Part shown: piece by piece, positions 23,701 to 36,400 of the stretch | How positions within the stretch are numbered: the first letter of the stretch is position 1 | Layout: every line of letters begins with the position of its first letter | Assembly (NCBI GenBank): GCA_033439295.1 | Contig: JAVTLE010000011.1 | Span: 1,736,082-1,800,081, forward strand | DNA from: Deuterostichococcus epilithicus | Lineage: Eukaryota; Chlorophyta; Trebouxiophyceae; Prasiolales; Stichococcaceae | DNA length: 64,000 nucleotides | Direction of reading: 5' to 3' | Notes under the pieces: generated by a model | The model's database searches: none | The model's input: only the letters and a program-made list of their open reading frames with translations | Told to the model about the DNA's origin: nothing | Translations under genes and position numbers: made by a program

Positions 23701-24416
23701 GCAGGGTTCAGCTCGTACGGCAGGCCGCTCTCGTGCAGCGCGAACAACCGGCCGCCCCACTCTAGCACGCCTGCATGTGTGCGCTGCCGCTGCTCAGGTC
23801 TGAGCCGGCATGCAGGCTCAGCGGACGGTTCGATTGTTGCAACCCCAATGCTCATGGTGGATAACTGACTTGCGAGTCTTGAAACAATTTGCAGGCATGT
23901 CAGAGCAGGACTGAGTGGTACCTGTGTTCGCCACGTTCTTGACTTCGAATGTGAAGGGGTTGTTGAACATTTTGCCGCTCGGGTTGCCCGTGGCAAAGGC
24001 ACCCGCATACAGCATCTTCTGCTCACGCTGCTCCTCGACAAAGCCCTTGGTGCGAACATATCTGCACGCATTTGAAAAGTGGCTGGATGAGCACGAGCCT
24101 GGCGCATTTCCAGATCGGACTGACCAACTCTGTTGTGTGCACCAAAATTTGGTCGCAATGCCTTCCATTGCGCCACCCACCTATTGGAGAAGTGTGCTTT
24201 GCCGTCCGTGAAAGTGAATCGGCTGACCATGCCGTCGCCGTCAAATGGTTGGTTCAGCTTCGTGCCGAAGATCTCCAGCTGGCCAGGCCCGTTGCGGAAA
24301 AGCGTGCCGCGCAGCTGCGCTGGGATGGTCCCCTCTATGAGATCGTCGCTGAGCCAGTAGTCATACTCCTCGTGCTGGCTGCGGTAGAAGCTGATGAGGC
24401 CCTGGAGCATGCCGGC
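20722..24416 (-). CDS. Carotenoid cleavage dioxygenase (RPE65/CCD family)
   Basis: Non-haem iron oxygenase that cleaves carotenoid polyenes into apocarotenoids. About a dozen exons, including 24181-24416, 23922-24061, 23596-23770, 23267-23372, 22889-23000, about 22622-22685, about 22390-22447, about 22145-22220, about 21720-21960, about 21430-21540, 21064-21190 and 20722-20858. Family blocks in order: IEGTIPAQLRGTLFRNGPG and LNQPFDGDGMV; RTKGFVEEQ; FALHESGLPYELNPADL; KGPFAAHYRI; FFHDLAVTENYYVL (second His); FFSFHHVNAFEQGGK (third His); TLNPAINGRPYRHAYV; EPVFVAREGG with DDGWLLVM; LPHHIPPGLHGSW (fourth His). The four iron-ligand His regions are all present. The first listed exon follows an acceptor, so a 5' exon with the start (and any transit peptide) should lie in 24430-25060. 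Confidence 0.9.
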
Positions 24417-24429
24417 TGCAGCGGCACAA

Positions 24430-25570
24430 CATGCAAATCACGAAGAGGCGAGGAGCCGCGCCGAGCGCCGACTGCAAACTACGAAGCAGGCTGCACAACC
24501 CGCTGCCTAGAGTAGACAATTCTCGATAGAATCCGCGACCGAAATGCATCATGTGCCGACATCGTGTTGTCACTACACCACCTGTGATTTCAGGTGGGGC
24601 ACTGAGGGCCGCGCCGGCGGGGGGCATGGCCATCGGCTCGATAACCCCTGCCGTTGCCACGCCGTCCATCGCTGTCGCCCATGAGACTTGCGAAAGTTGC
24701 AAAGTCCTCGACCGATCGCGCGGCAGCGCCGGCAGGCGACCTGCACCTCGAAGCAATTGTAACGGTGTTGGCCAGCTGCAGGACAGCTCCCTCGCGGTCC
24801 AAGGCGACTGCGACAGGTCTGCGAGAGTCCTGAGAGGGAGACAAGAACAGTGCAGCTGGTTTGCACACATGGTCTGCGCGGCCGGACCTGTGCATGGCTG
24901 ATCTCGCGCAGGACGCGACGCTGACGACAGGCCAGCACCCGGGAGGTGTCCAGAGAGCGGTAGAGCGCGCATGGCTGCAATTCTTGCGCGGCGTGTCCTT
25001 GAGTGTAAAAGCAAAGTTCTGCCTTATTGTAAAACCTGTAAGACTCGCGCGTCGACCCGCCCAAAGCCTTCTGGCGGATAGTTTAGTCACCATGAGGCCA
25101 AGAGGGCCACGGTCGACCTCGCGTACGGCTGGTCAGACAGTCAGACAAAACTCATCTACAGTCAGCCGAGCTCGCGACCGGCGCCTGAGTTGTCAGAGTG
25201 ATGATCTCTCTCATCGTGTGGAGGATTCGCCTCTTACTCAACACGCCTGATGCCACACTGCAGTGCCTCCTGCACAATGACTGTCCACAGGCGTGTGGCT
25301 GCGAAGAGCACGCGGCGCGAACAGCAAACGCCAGCCGGGACCTCATGGCCGGCTCATGGTCTCTTCCACATATCTGACAACGTGACAGACGGCCCGAGCA
25401 GCCTTGGTGGCAGCGGACCCACTGCGACAGCCTGACTGAGCGGCTCCGCGCCGCAGACTCTATCAATCTGTTCCATCCGCCTCGCATGCCTGTCCTGAGC
25501 CCAGCGCCGCGTGTTCGTCCACCTGCATCGTCAGAGGTGACCTGAGCAGGATTGACTGGTACGTATCTTC
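24430..25570. other. Upstream region of CCD; no firm gene
   Basis: A minus-strand ORF ends near 24590 and reads ANTVTIASRCRSPAGAAARS, which could be the transit-peptide exon of the dioxygenase. I see no other supported exon here. Confidence 0.35.
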
Positions 25571-25579
25571 AGCAAGGCT

Positions 25580-26910
25580 CACGCACCGGAGAAGGGCCAC
25601 GGCTCAACATGCCTGCTGAAACACTCCTGCGCAGCAAAATGAACCGCCACACCACGAATGCAGACGAAGCCGCACCAGGGCGGTGGCCTCGTCCCGCTGT
25701 GCAAGCTGGCAGGCGCCCAACACTGCCCGGATGGCTGCGCTGCGGCTCTCATGCGCCGCATCTGCCAGCTCCAGCAACTCCTGTTGGCCCTGCCGTTCCA
25801 GCACTGGAGAACGCCATTGTTGGTGCTGATTTTTGCGAGTGCGCTAGATTCGCCTGCGTGGTATGGCGTTCTGATGAGGTGGCGTCGCACGCCCCAATGC
25901 TGCTTTGCCCAGGACAGCGCATCTGCGTAGCAGGGACGAAGCCCCGACGAGGCAGCCCGAAAGCGCACCATCTGCTGCGTCTGCTCGTGTGGCTGCATGC
26001 TGCTGCGGCGGCCGCCCACAGTCATGATGCTGCCGCTGCGGCTGTGGGCGCTGCGACGGGACGCGGTGCGCTTCTCGGCAGCGCCGCCGCTCCGCGGCAG
26101 GCGGCGTGAAATGAAGCCTCCAGCTGCAGCATCTGCAGCCAACTGGCACTCTTGAGCATAGCCATATCTCAGTTCGCACCAGCTGCTGTGGCCACCATCC
26201 AACCAGCAGTGTGCCAGGGATCAGAATCATCCAAACCATCATGGTTCCGAGTGTGGACATGGTGTCCGAGTCACCAGGGCATGAGTTGCTGGCCATTACC
26301 CGGGTGGCCATGCCCGGGAAGAATGCGGCTGTGAGCGGCACCGCTAGTCGTATGAGCGGCTCACATGGGTGTGTCTGCGTTTTTCGCACAGCAGCTGTAC
26401 CTCTGATGCCACTTCGGCAGATCTGTGAGCGGCAGACTCACCGGGTGCAGCTCAACGGCGGCCTGCACTTCCGTGGACGAGACGCGCTGGTTGTCCAAAA
26501 ACCGCTATCGGGCAACGATAAGCGTGCAATTCCGTTGCCATATAGGGACAGGCTCGTAAGGCCTGTCAGGTGCAAGAGCATTGCAAGAGATTCTCCTTCG
26601 GCGTCCAGGATGTTGTTGAATGACAGGTCGAGGTCGACAAGGTGCTGCTGCAAGCTCCAAAAAAGCTTGGCAATGATCTGCAATCATATCGGAGTGCACC
26701 GCGCATCAATCAAAAAACTTACCAGTGATTCAAGTCCATGCGGTGACGATGTTGCGTCGTTGTCGAGCTCGAGGCCCGCCAGCGAGCAGGGCAAGTGTGA
26801 CGGATGGCTGTGAGGCTCGTGAGGCTCGATCGTGAGAGGCTGCGCCTGGCCACAGGGTCTCCAGAAGGCGACCAAAAAAACCAAATTTTGCCATTCGTCA
26901 TCGTTCCATC
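25580..26910 (-). CDS. Leucine-rich-repeat transmembrane protein (partial model)
   Basis: Minus-strand exon-like segments, in order: about 26860-26730 (LAGLELDNDATSSPHGLESL, donor GTAAGT), about 26660-26470 (HLVDLDLSFNNILDAEGESL and LTGLTSLSLYGN, two leucine-rich repeats), about 26350-26165 (STLGTMMVWMILIPGTLLVG, a membrane span), about 26150-25940 (basic, Ser-rich tail with EKRTASRRSAHSRSGSIMTV) and about 25800-25700 (LERQGQQELLELADAAHESR). The order LRR, membrane span, basic Ser-rich tail suggests a receptor-like surface protein with a short cytoplasmic tail and no kinase seen. Both ends are unresolved. Confidence 0.45.
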
Positions 26911-27752
26911 TTTTTGTCACGCAACGAACGGTCAGTCGGTCATTGCACGCATCAAAACGTCTCAGACCGAAAGCGCAACTTGCGCGGTACCACTAGTCTC
27001 GCAATGCGAGGCTCGTGTTCAGAAACATTCTCCGATCCGCTCTGAACTGAGAAGCAATGACAAAGTGCTGCTGATTGCCCGATAAGAATATTGGCGCACC
27101 GGTGTGCGACCTGCCGGGGCGAGGGCGGAGCAGGGGGCTAGGTCTCCTGGTTCCCTGGCGCGGACTGCTTGCATGTGAAAATCCCGCAGGGTTTTGCAGT
27201 GTTGCAGCATCAAAGAGGGTTGCCAACTATAAAGCCGCCACTCTCCTCTTTCTAGCTTGCCCATTTCGGCTTTCGGCCATCAGGCCTGTCGCAGCACGAG
27301 CCCTTCTGATCATGGAGCGACGGCGCAGGCCGCCCGCAGGGCGGCAGCCGCCACACGGCACACACGAGGTGATCCACAGTCTAGCTTCTGGAAGGTCTAT
27401 TTGTAGGTTGCTTTGGGCCGCTGTGCTGTAGCACACCAATGCAAGCCCACCTTAGGCAGGGTCGCTGCCGGGATCAGCAACGGCAGCCGTGAAATGATGC
27501 GTCTCCGAAGTTGCATGTCAACTGTGGGCTGATGGCTATGAAGACAACCAAGCTCCCTCTACTGAACTCTTCGTGTAGAGATGCTGGCAGGAATCGAACA
27601 TACAAACATTGCCATCTCCGAGCCATCAGCCGCCTGATGTTTGCCGTTAGGGCCTCTCTCTGAGCCGCTCCACCCATCACGTGGGTGGTGTCGGTATGAA
27701 AGCGGGGCCACAGGCAGCAATGGTCCTCCAAATCCACTGAACTGCCACTCAC

Positions 27753-28960
27753 ATGGCACTAGGTCTACTTGAGGCTCACATTTTCCTTTCCTCTCGCAGA
27801 TCGCACACGCCCCTCGTCAACATGAGCAGCTGCAGCTTGACGAATGAAGGCGCCGACAATCTCATCACGGCAGTGAGTTGCAGCCAAGGCCATGCACGTT
27901 TTTGCTCTGCAGGCATTGCATTGCAGTGCAGCTTCCCATTCTGTCGCACATTGCCCTCCATAGAGGTGTTCCTGGGATGCTTTCCCACGTGCATTCAAAG
28001 GGCGTACGAGGGCATATATCGAAGTACACCGACCTTAAACCAGCGGCCGCCTTTCCACTGTGGTGGCTGTCTGACCTGTCTCTCGGGACATGCCCGAATC
28101 TCAACATAGCTTATTCGCAGCTCCCTGTTCCTGCAGGATGTCACCACAGCCCAAGAAGCAGAGCATGCGGTGCGCCCTTGCTGTTCCATCTTCAACACCT
28201 GCTGCAATCTGGTGCCTGGGAAGGACGACTGAACAGCATGCACAATGCATACCCCGGACGTGGCAGCTTCCCCATGCTGTGAATGTCCCTGTCTTTTGTG
28301 CTACAGAAACACGGAGGATCGTGTTGCGGTGCTGGCACCTGGTTCCTGCACCGTGTCTATTTCACCCTCTGATATTCCCTTCGTTGGATGCACTGTTCGT
28401 GCTCCTGCTGGCCCAATCTGACACATTTTTCTGCCATGGATACAGTCATCGCAAGGGTTGCTGCGTCTGCCACCTCTGCCCTGCTACTTCTCAGTGGTTT
28501 CACATTTGCTTCCTGATTCATGGTGCGTCCACACTTCTCAAGGCGCCCTCAGCTGGCCTCGGATGCTCTGATTCATTTTGTCAAACATGCTCACAAAACA
28601 AAACGAGTCATGCAGCCTTCTTGCCACGGGCGGGGTAGCGCACTGCGCAACGACCCTGTCTGCTCACAGATGAGCTGAGAGCGAGCCTTCACTCCATATA
28701 GGAAGCTGTCAGGGTTCCTCATACCCTAGTCAGTGCCATCAGGGTGATTATATCTGCTCCAACGCTTGGCAGACCCCCACACGTCATGCTCTGCAGAACT
28801 CGACGGGACTGTGTGCTGAAGAAATTTTCTCCTTGTCACAGGCCTGCGACCCTGAATCTAGCTGAGCTGCAGCATCTCCAGTCTGCCTGATGGCTCCAAC
28901 GTGCCGGACATGTGCATATCCACCGAGGACCCCACAGCTGCTTGAGGTGCGCCCCTGGCC
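27753..28960 (+). CDS. Possible LRR-like gene, poorly resolved
   Basis: A plus-strand segment at about 27800-27870 reads LVNMSSCSLTNEGADNLITA before a GTGAGT donor, which resembles one ribonuclease-inhibitor-type leucine-rich repeat. A further segment near 28060-28110 reads WLSDLSLGTCPNLNIAYSQ. The last candidate exon at about 28870-28945 ends NVPDMCISTEDPTAA and stops. Divergent placement from the minus-strand LRR gene is suggestive. I could not build a continuous model, and this could be part of a decayed paralogue. Confidence 0.25.
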
Positions 28961-31040
28961 TCAGCCTGACAGTCGCTCTCCCGCCCTCACATATCGTGCA
29001 GCAGCAGACACCAGCTCGGTGATGATATCACACAATTTAGGAAGATCCGTCTGACCTGAGTGATTGATACAAGGTTCTCTGAGAGCTGTCTGTTGCTGCT
29101 GCAAGGCACACTTGGCCCGATTGCGCGTTGGCCAGTGAAGATTCAAATTGGAATTACCGTCAAAGTTGCCCTCCTCGAGAGGGCAGCACTGCTGATACTT
29201 TTGGCTGATTCTGAGGCCAGCCAAGCAAAGCGTGTGAAGTAGCGGCTATCATGGCCTGGGTCACGCCCCGTGTGGCAGGGATGATGAGTCTAATTAGATG
29301 TTTGATGCGGCACCCCGGGTTTCCTGGGTGTGCTGTGCTGAGACGAAACCAAAGGCAAATCCATTCAAACCTGACCTGCCACGCCAGTCAGCTGTATTCT
29401 GTGCTTGTGCTGTTGCTCTTGCGCCACCCTCTGCATGCAGTGGTGCCACTTAATCCCCTGACGTCTGGCTGCTATGTCAGCATGGCGTTCGGGGTCCCCA
29501 TAATGGCACAGAGCAGCAGCATCTGTTGAGTCCTCGTCAGGAGCGCCTCGCGATGAGCGGCGAGGAATTTATGTATGCAACATCCCTTCATCATATTAGC
29601 TGTCTATACTTTGTATAGACTGGTGGCGAGTCACTGAAAGCTGCCGCTGGATGTATCTGCAGGCGGGGCTTCATGACCGTCCAGGAAGCGCGCGCCCACA
29701 CCACAACTCAAAAGGCCAGGTGAAGCTCTGTCGACATTCCCTGCCCTGTTGTTTGTTGCGTGTGCCCTCACCTGCAGAGACACCCGGTTGTGAGGGAGAT
29801 GATGACACTTTCCCCGAGTGATCGAAGCTGAACGCAACACTGCTACACAGCCTCCTCGGAGGCCAAGCCAGTAATCCTGATCCCATGCAACCGCAATCCT
29901 GCATCCTGTCTCAGAATGCTGTCTCAACAGTCAACCAAGCTGCGCCAATGATGAGCAAATAAGATCGACTAGCTGAGCCTTGACAGTGAGGAACAAAACT
30001 TTAACTCTCTTGCTGAGGCGACAGTTGTTCTGTGTGTTCCTGCAGGCCCAGCTGTCACACCGCATCTGGCAGTGGCGCACCGCTGCTAAGTTTCGCCCTG
30101 CCCCTCGACAGTCCACTGAGCCAAGCAATAAGCAACAGGCAGGTCAGTCTCGAAATTGGCACACTAGAGTCGTGAGCACGAACCCGTTGCAGTGTATGTG
30201 CGTGTTTGAAACGACGCGGGCGGCGGTTCAGATGATGACACAACACGAAAATTAGATGACGAAACCGAACAGCGCAGTCGGCGTCTTGCTGGCTTGCGCT
30301 GTCTGTGACGAACAAACGAGGCATTTGTCTGATGAAGCGACCGCGCCGCTGCATTGCTTGTGTGGACCGGGGATTGACCGAGATGATGAGAAACCTCACA
30401 CTCTACCTAGCGCACCATGAGGAGCGGAACTTAGCATCTAAGGGGCTGATCGGTCAACCTGTCGGCTGTGTCTGCAGTTGTGCTTGCCTGTATCATTTGA
30501 CACTGCTTCTCGTGCCAGCTGCATCTGGGTTGCTGCCACACCGTGCGCTGCTCTTCGATGCACACGCTGCTGAGCATAGAGCAAGCAGAGGCCGCGTGGG
30601 CATGACTGTGCCCTGGCGGCGGCGGGGCCGACATCCCTGCCGTCGCCTGTGGGCTTGGCCTAATCTCGCGGCCTTCCATGCGCTGCCAATGCACGGTTTT
30701 GTCCTGTCTAAAGTTGTTCCGACCTCCACTGCGCTGCTGTCTGATCCCGCAGGACTCGTGCTCGGACGGCGTGCCACAGGCGACCACCGTGCGAGCTGTA
30801 CAACGGTGTAATACGACCGGCACCGCCACACGCTCCACGCGTGGCTATGGCCGCCAGATGAGGCAAACGTTCGACGTTTATGTATTTTGTGGATGGTCGC
30901 GAAGACTATGGGAAGACTTCAAGGCCGGGTTTGCGCTTTACGGACGCCTTGACTTGCAAAATCAAACAGGAAGCCTGGTTGTGTTTTCTATGTGCAAGGT
31001 ATCAGCGTCCTTGACCAAGCCGGAGCAGTTGCAAAACTGT
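28961..31040. other. Long stretch without a supported gene
   Basis: Several ORFs of 60-170 codons exist, but none shows a recognisable domain, repeat or believable exon chain. The sequence is less GC-rich than the flanking genes. Confidence 0.4.
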
Positions 31041-33021
31041 TCAAGTCACATTCTCACTCCACTCCTGCACCAAACAGATGCCGCAAACCCTCTCTCCGAA
31101 CCCAGCTCCTGCGGGCAAGCTGAGCCGCAGCACCAACGACAGCACTGAGCCTAGCCCGAAGGTCACAACGCTGTAGCTGGCCTCCAAAAAATGCGCCGCT
31201 GCGATGCGTGCCCACAGCGCAGCCTCCCCTGTGATGGTTGCCTCGTACCACAGGCCTGCGTGTGGAAATCTTCGTGTCCCTTCTCCTGCTTTCTGCCGGA
31301 TTACTAGCAGTCGTAAAGAGCAGCTGAACTTTATTATGCAAACAAGAGACAATACGCACCTGTCTGCGGGCCCAGTAGTGGCCGCCCCCGCCGCCACTGC
31401 TGCATGCTGAGCACCACCCAGAGAACCACCGCCAGCAGGGAGACGCCGCAAACAACGCCCTGCGCTTGAACACACGTCAATATCATGGTCGAATACGTGC
31501 GCTCTGAGCCAAGCATGATCAGGCTGCGAGCCTGCTGCCCCCCTTGCACCATCGCAATCCTGCGAGTTCACGTCCCCCCATGTGCACAGCAGCCATCAGC
31601 TTGTTCGTGATGCAAGCCTCTCTGGCTTCCTGCAGCCGCACCTGCCCCATGACGACACCGAGCACTGCCGCGCCTGCCGCCGCGGACAGCAGGCCACCGC
31701 CGCAGTGCTCCGTCGCCAGCAGCCAGCGCGGCGGCGGCCGCGTCTCGAAGTGCCGCATGTCCGCCCGGCTGCACAGCGCCAGCAGCGATGCACGGTCCGT
31801 CGCTCGCAGGCCCTGCGGTTTTCAGGGTCTTGTGATGTTCAGGCAGGCTTGTTTGGAGCCTGATCTGGTCCGATGATAGGACCTGGTCCCTCGCAAGGAG
31901 CGTCTCAGGCGGTATGTGAATCAGCGCATGCGCAAGGTGCCCAGCAACCATGCAGGCCGCGGGCAGCGCCCGCCCTCATTGTGTCAGGCTGATGTAGTGA
32001 AGACTCTGAGACATACCCACCCTGTAGGCTGCGAGCCGCTGGTCCAGCTGCTGCAGGTCCGCCGGGGACACGCCGCGGTCGCGGCACTGCCGCCAGAAGG
32101 CGGGCGACGCCCGCAGCCGAGCCAGCTGGGCAGCCGTCACGGCGCCACCGTCGGCGGCCGCCGCCGCCGCCGTCACGTCCCCTGGCTGCATGCCGAGGCG
32201 GGCCACACCGGGGCGGGCGCGCGGCTGCAGAGGCGGCGCCGGCTCCTCGTCGATCTGCGGTGACTGGAACGCCGTCTCATGACAGATTTCTCTTTCCAGA
32301 TGTAAATAAATAGCGATGCACCTCACCAGCATGGCACGGCAAAATTCACGATGTCCTGAATGAGCTCCAGACAGCTTGCGCTCAAGAGCTTGCCTCCTCA
32401 GGTGGCAGCCCGAAACAGGAGGGGCCAGCCTCCGGCTCGCCACGGCAGCCGCCGTCGTGCAGGCTCAGGAACCTGAGGCGCTCGACGGGCAGCGGCAAGT
32501 GGGGCGCTTCGGCCGGGGCGTCGCGTTCAACATGCTGCTGCAGGGCGCCGCCGCTGCACAAAAGCGGTCAAGGATATTATCAAACATCCTGGTATGTTGT
32601 TGATTTTCTGCCCAGCCATTCGGCTGCATCAATCAGGACAACCACTGAATGCCGCAGCGCCCACGCTCGCATCGATTGACTGTGTGATTGCATGATGTGC
32701 ACAGTCCCTAATGCACCTGTGCGTCATCGCCGCGTGGGCTTTTGGGCTGCCAGGGAAGTCTTTCGCCGCATGACCATGCGCGTAAACTCGCGATAGCCGA
32801 GCCGATGCACCGAATAGGGCTGCTAGCAAGGCTATGAGCAGGCATGTCGCCGCCACCGCGACGGCAGCAGGAGTGCAGCTGACACTTGGTGCTGCAGCGC
32901 TGCCGTGATGATCGGATGCATCTAAGCGGCCAGCAAGGAAGCTCGACGTGAAAAACCCAGTCGGCGGGGCGTCGATGTCGTCGAAAGCTCCTAAGTTGCA
33001 CTGCTGAGCTGGTTCCGACAT
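31041..33021 (-). CDS. Four-pass membrane protein of unknown function
   Basis: Not recognised. Start ATG 33021 (MSEPAQQCNLGAFDDIDAPP), then a span AAVAVAATCLLIALLAALFG near 32850. Following exon-like segments: about 32540-32395 (LPVERLRFLSLHDGGCRGEP), about 32265-32025 (LRASPAFWRQCRDRGVSPAD), about 31815-31570 (ADMRHFETRPPPRWLLATEH, then span LLSAAAGAAVLGVVMG), about 31450-31362 (span GVVCGVSLLAVVLWVVLSMQ) and about 31260-31041 (GLWYEATITGEAALWARI, span SVVTFGLGSVLSLVLRLSL, then stop). Four hydrophobic spans are evident. The segment near 32395 ends GAG|GCAAGC, a possible GC donor. It is divergent from the giant Gly-rich gene, with starts 468 bp apart, so the two may share a promoter region. 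Confidence 0.5.
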
Positions 33022-33489
33022 GCACCTTGAAGTGGCGAGTGTTCGGCAGCTGACTGGTCGCACAGGAGTGGCTGACTTCCGAAAGGTGATGAGTGAGTTG
33101 CGCTGTCGAGCCAAGCCTGGCCGGGCTGGCCATGCAATTTGCAATTGCAATGACATGCACGTGCGCAAGGACCTCGTGAGGTCGAGGAGCGCGTGGACGG
33201 TTGCCAGTACAGCACAGGTCTCGCGTCTGCAATGCGCGTCATGAAGCACTGATCATCACTGCTTGCCATGTAGATGCCCGTCGGCGGTGCGCTGTGGTGA
33301 GGCATGTACCGTACTTGGTTGCGCAACTCGCCAGTCTGGGATTACCCGGGCTTGGATCGTTTCCACTTTCCACTCTCAGTGCAACCGCAGATCGTCTGGC
33401 CAGGAGCTGCAAGATGATGGCTGGCCAGTTGTAGGTAGAGAAGTCTCGACTGGTGCTGATCATCAACGCGAGTCTCACCGTGCGAGACT

Positions 33490-36400
33490 ATGGGTGGCAA
33501 CGGCAGGAATCCAAGCGGGGACTGGGACGAAGATGTGAGATGTCCGATGCGCTGTCATCTGTCCGCTCAAGTCACTGCTGTCAACCTGGTGCATGAAACC
33601 TGGTGCATGACTCTCCTCCCATGCCCGCCGATGTCCACCGCCCCGCGGCACAGGACTGGGGAGAGGATGACGTGTGGCAGCCAGGGCCGCCAAAGCCCTC
33701 GGCGTCCCCGTCCATCTCGCCCTCCCCCTCGAGGCGCACGCCAAACATTGGTTCACCCGGGGCAATGGCGGTGCGCATCCCATGGCTCCGCTCATCACCA
33801 AACACTCGCGCAAGTCCAGGTCTCATGCGCATCCGTCGGCCAGAACATCCTCACCTGGGAGATGGACAACCTCTCACTTGATGCACTGCCGCTTTCATAT
33901 GCATCCCCCACCACAGCGGCTGCCGGGCCGCCTGCCTGTTCTGATGTCGCCGCAAAATCGCGTGCACAGCTCGGCGCAAACCCCGGAGGCTTCGGGACCC
34001 GGCCAGCCTTGGGGAAGGTACGCACGCGTGCCGCGGCTGGCGGCAGCGGCGGCGGTGGACGCGGCCGGGGCAGCGGTAGCGTCGGCTTCCCTCTGGAGGC
34101 GCACTGGAGCAAGCTCCTGGAGCAGTTTCCCTCACACTCGCAGCCGCTCATCAAGGCGGTGAGCGCTGATACAAGCCCACAGCTTATCGCCTGACTTGTC
34201 CGTGAATCGCACAGCACTGTCGATAGGGATGGCATACAGTGCAAGGCGGCCTTGTTCGTCTGATTTAGCTGGTTGGGGCATGGGCGCGCCGCAGGTTCCC
34301 GCATGGGAAGTTGCCGTGACTCCTCAGTCCGCATTCTGGTAGTTCGCTCCGGCCAGCACTCAACTCACCACGGCCCGTTTGCGCGTTGAGCAGGCAGCTG
34401 TGGCGCCTGGCGGCGCTGGTGGTGGTGCACATGGCGAACTTCTCCTGCTCCTGCGAGCACCACAAGTGGCGCAGCCTTCTCAAATTGATTTATACTTCCT
34501 TGCAGGTAGCTGTGGGCCTGGCGGTTGTGGTCATGCTGATGACGGTCATCATCTGCGTGGCGCTGGTGCAGACACGGTCCGCCTACACCGCCAGCTTTGG
34601 CACGCTGCTCAGCACCGGCCCCGGCGCCGGTGGCCTGCCGCTCGGCGGGGCGGGGCTGGACCAGCTGCATCCGACAGGTGCGACAGCATGGAGTCTCCGC
34701 CCGGCCAGGCGGTTGCCGGCGTCCTGCAGCACTCAGGCTGTCGGTCTGCCACGGGCTTCGCACCAAAAGTCCAGGCCTGGCGCGCTGCTGTGCGTCGAGA
34801 CAGCTCAGGGCCTCTGCGGGTCATCGTGCGACTCCTGAAGCGACACGGGTCCGAGGGCCCGCTCACCCTCGTCGCAGAGCATGCCGGCTTTGGCAGCTGA
34901 GCATCCGCACAACCAGCTCAGGAGGCACATCCAGCTGGTGCGCAGGCGAGCATGTGACGTGAGGAGCAACGACTGCGCAGGTGCATATCGCAACAAACGT
35001 CGTGCGAACTCTGCGGCTGCTGGCAACGCAGGCGCCTCTGCCGCCGATGGCCTGGCCCTGGGCGGCGGCTCCGAGGGCGGCCTGCACTCCGGCGGCCAGG
35101 CCGCTGACGCCAGCAGCCTGCACGCCGCTGCCGGCGGCCACGCGGAGCACTCCCGCGGCGATGAGGCCTTCATGGACAACCGAGCCGCTGCCGCCCTGGA
35201 TATGCACAGGGTGAGGGGTCAGACCATCGGCGCGCTGCACACTGCGCAAGCAGCTGTTCGTCCTCGCGAAGGAGTGTGTGCTGTTGTTTCTGCAACAGTT
35301 GCGCCCATGTCCACCCCCCCTTTTATCATTTTCCTGGCTGCTGCGCAGTCATGACCGTGCCATGCTTGCTGTGCACAGGCGAACGCCGAGGATGCACAGG
35401 CGAACGCGGCCGACGCAGGCACTTCTGGGACTGGCATCGCCAGCGGCGGCGCCGGCATCACCAGCGGCAGCGCTGTGGCCGACCTGGCCAGCAGCGGCGT
35501 CGCCCAGGACAGCCTGGTGCGCCTGCATGCTGCAGCCTCAGCTCGGCACCTGCATAGCGCCAAGCTGATCTGTAGAAGGCATCAAAGCGTCAGCACCCTG
35601 GAGCTCGAGTGATCCTGTGACCTGGAGTAATCCTCCTGTACATGACTGTACATCCTCGTGTTTGGATTGGCAGGTGCGCAGCTCGGTGCTGGCCAACGCT
35701 GTGGCGGCCGGCGGCAGCAGCGGCGACACCAGCGAGGCACGCCTGCGCGGCGACAGCACCGGCGGCGACAGGCTGGGCGCCGGCGGCACCGGCCTGAGCA
35801 GCGGCAACGGCGCATCGGCTGCAGACGCCGGCGGCGCTGGCGCGGCGAGCGTAGGCTGGCAGCAGGCCATGGCGGCGCAGATGGCGGCGCAGCGGGCCGG
35901 TGAAGCCGAATTGGATGAGACCTCAAGCAGGGCAGCCGGCGGAGCAGGGGACATGGTCCAGGGCAGTGCTAAAAGCGGTGTTGTGCGAGGCGGCAAGGAT
36001 GGCGCAGCCGCTTGGGGTGGCGACGCGAGGGGCGATGGCAACATGTCCCCGGACGATATCAAGGAGGCAGCCGCCGCTGCTGGTGGCAGCGGCGATGGCG
36101 GCGCGGCAGCCGGCAGCGGTGCTGGTGCCGGCGAGCGCGGTGGCCGGCGGCGGCGGCAGGGCAGTCGGTGCCAAGTTCGATCCCCTGGCAGGGCACGATG
36201 TGTCCAAGTGAGGTTGCGTGCATGCCCGTCTCCATAGTGCTTTGCTCTGTTGTCAATGTTATAGTTTTGCTGGTAGCTTGCCCGTGCAACTCTGTCAGCT
36301 TGCGCACCGCCGTGGACCACCATGTTCCCCTGCGACCAGTGCGGCGGCTTCCGTGACAGGCCCTCTTGATGGCGAAGTCTTCTCGAGGGTCGCGTCGGCA

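Noticed and set aside
27585-27680. Possible minus-strand tRNA with a GTTCGATTCC B-box-like run
   Set aside because: The flanks do not pair into a T arm or acceptor stem, and no A box lies at the right distance.
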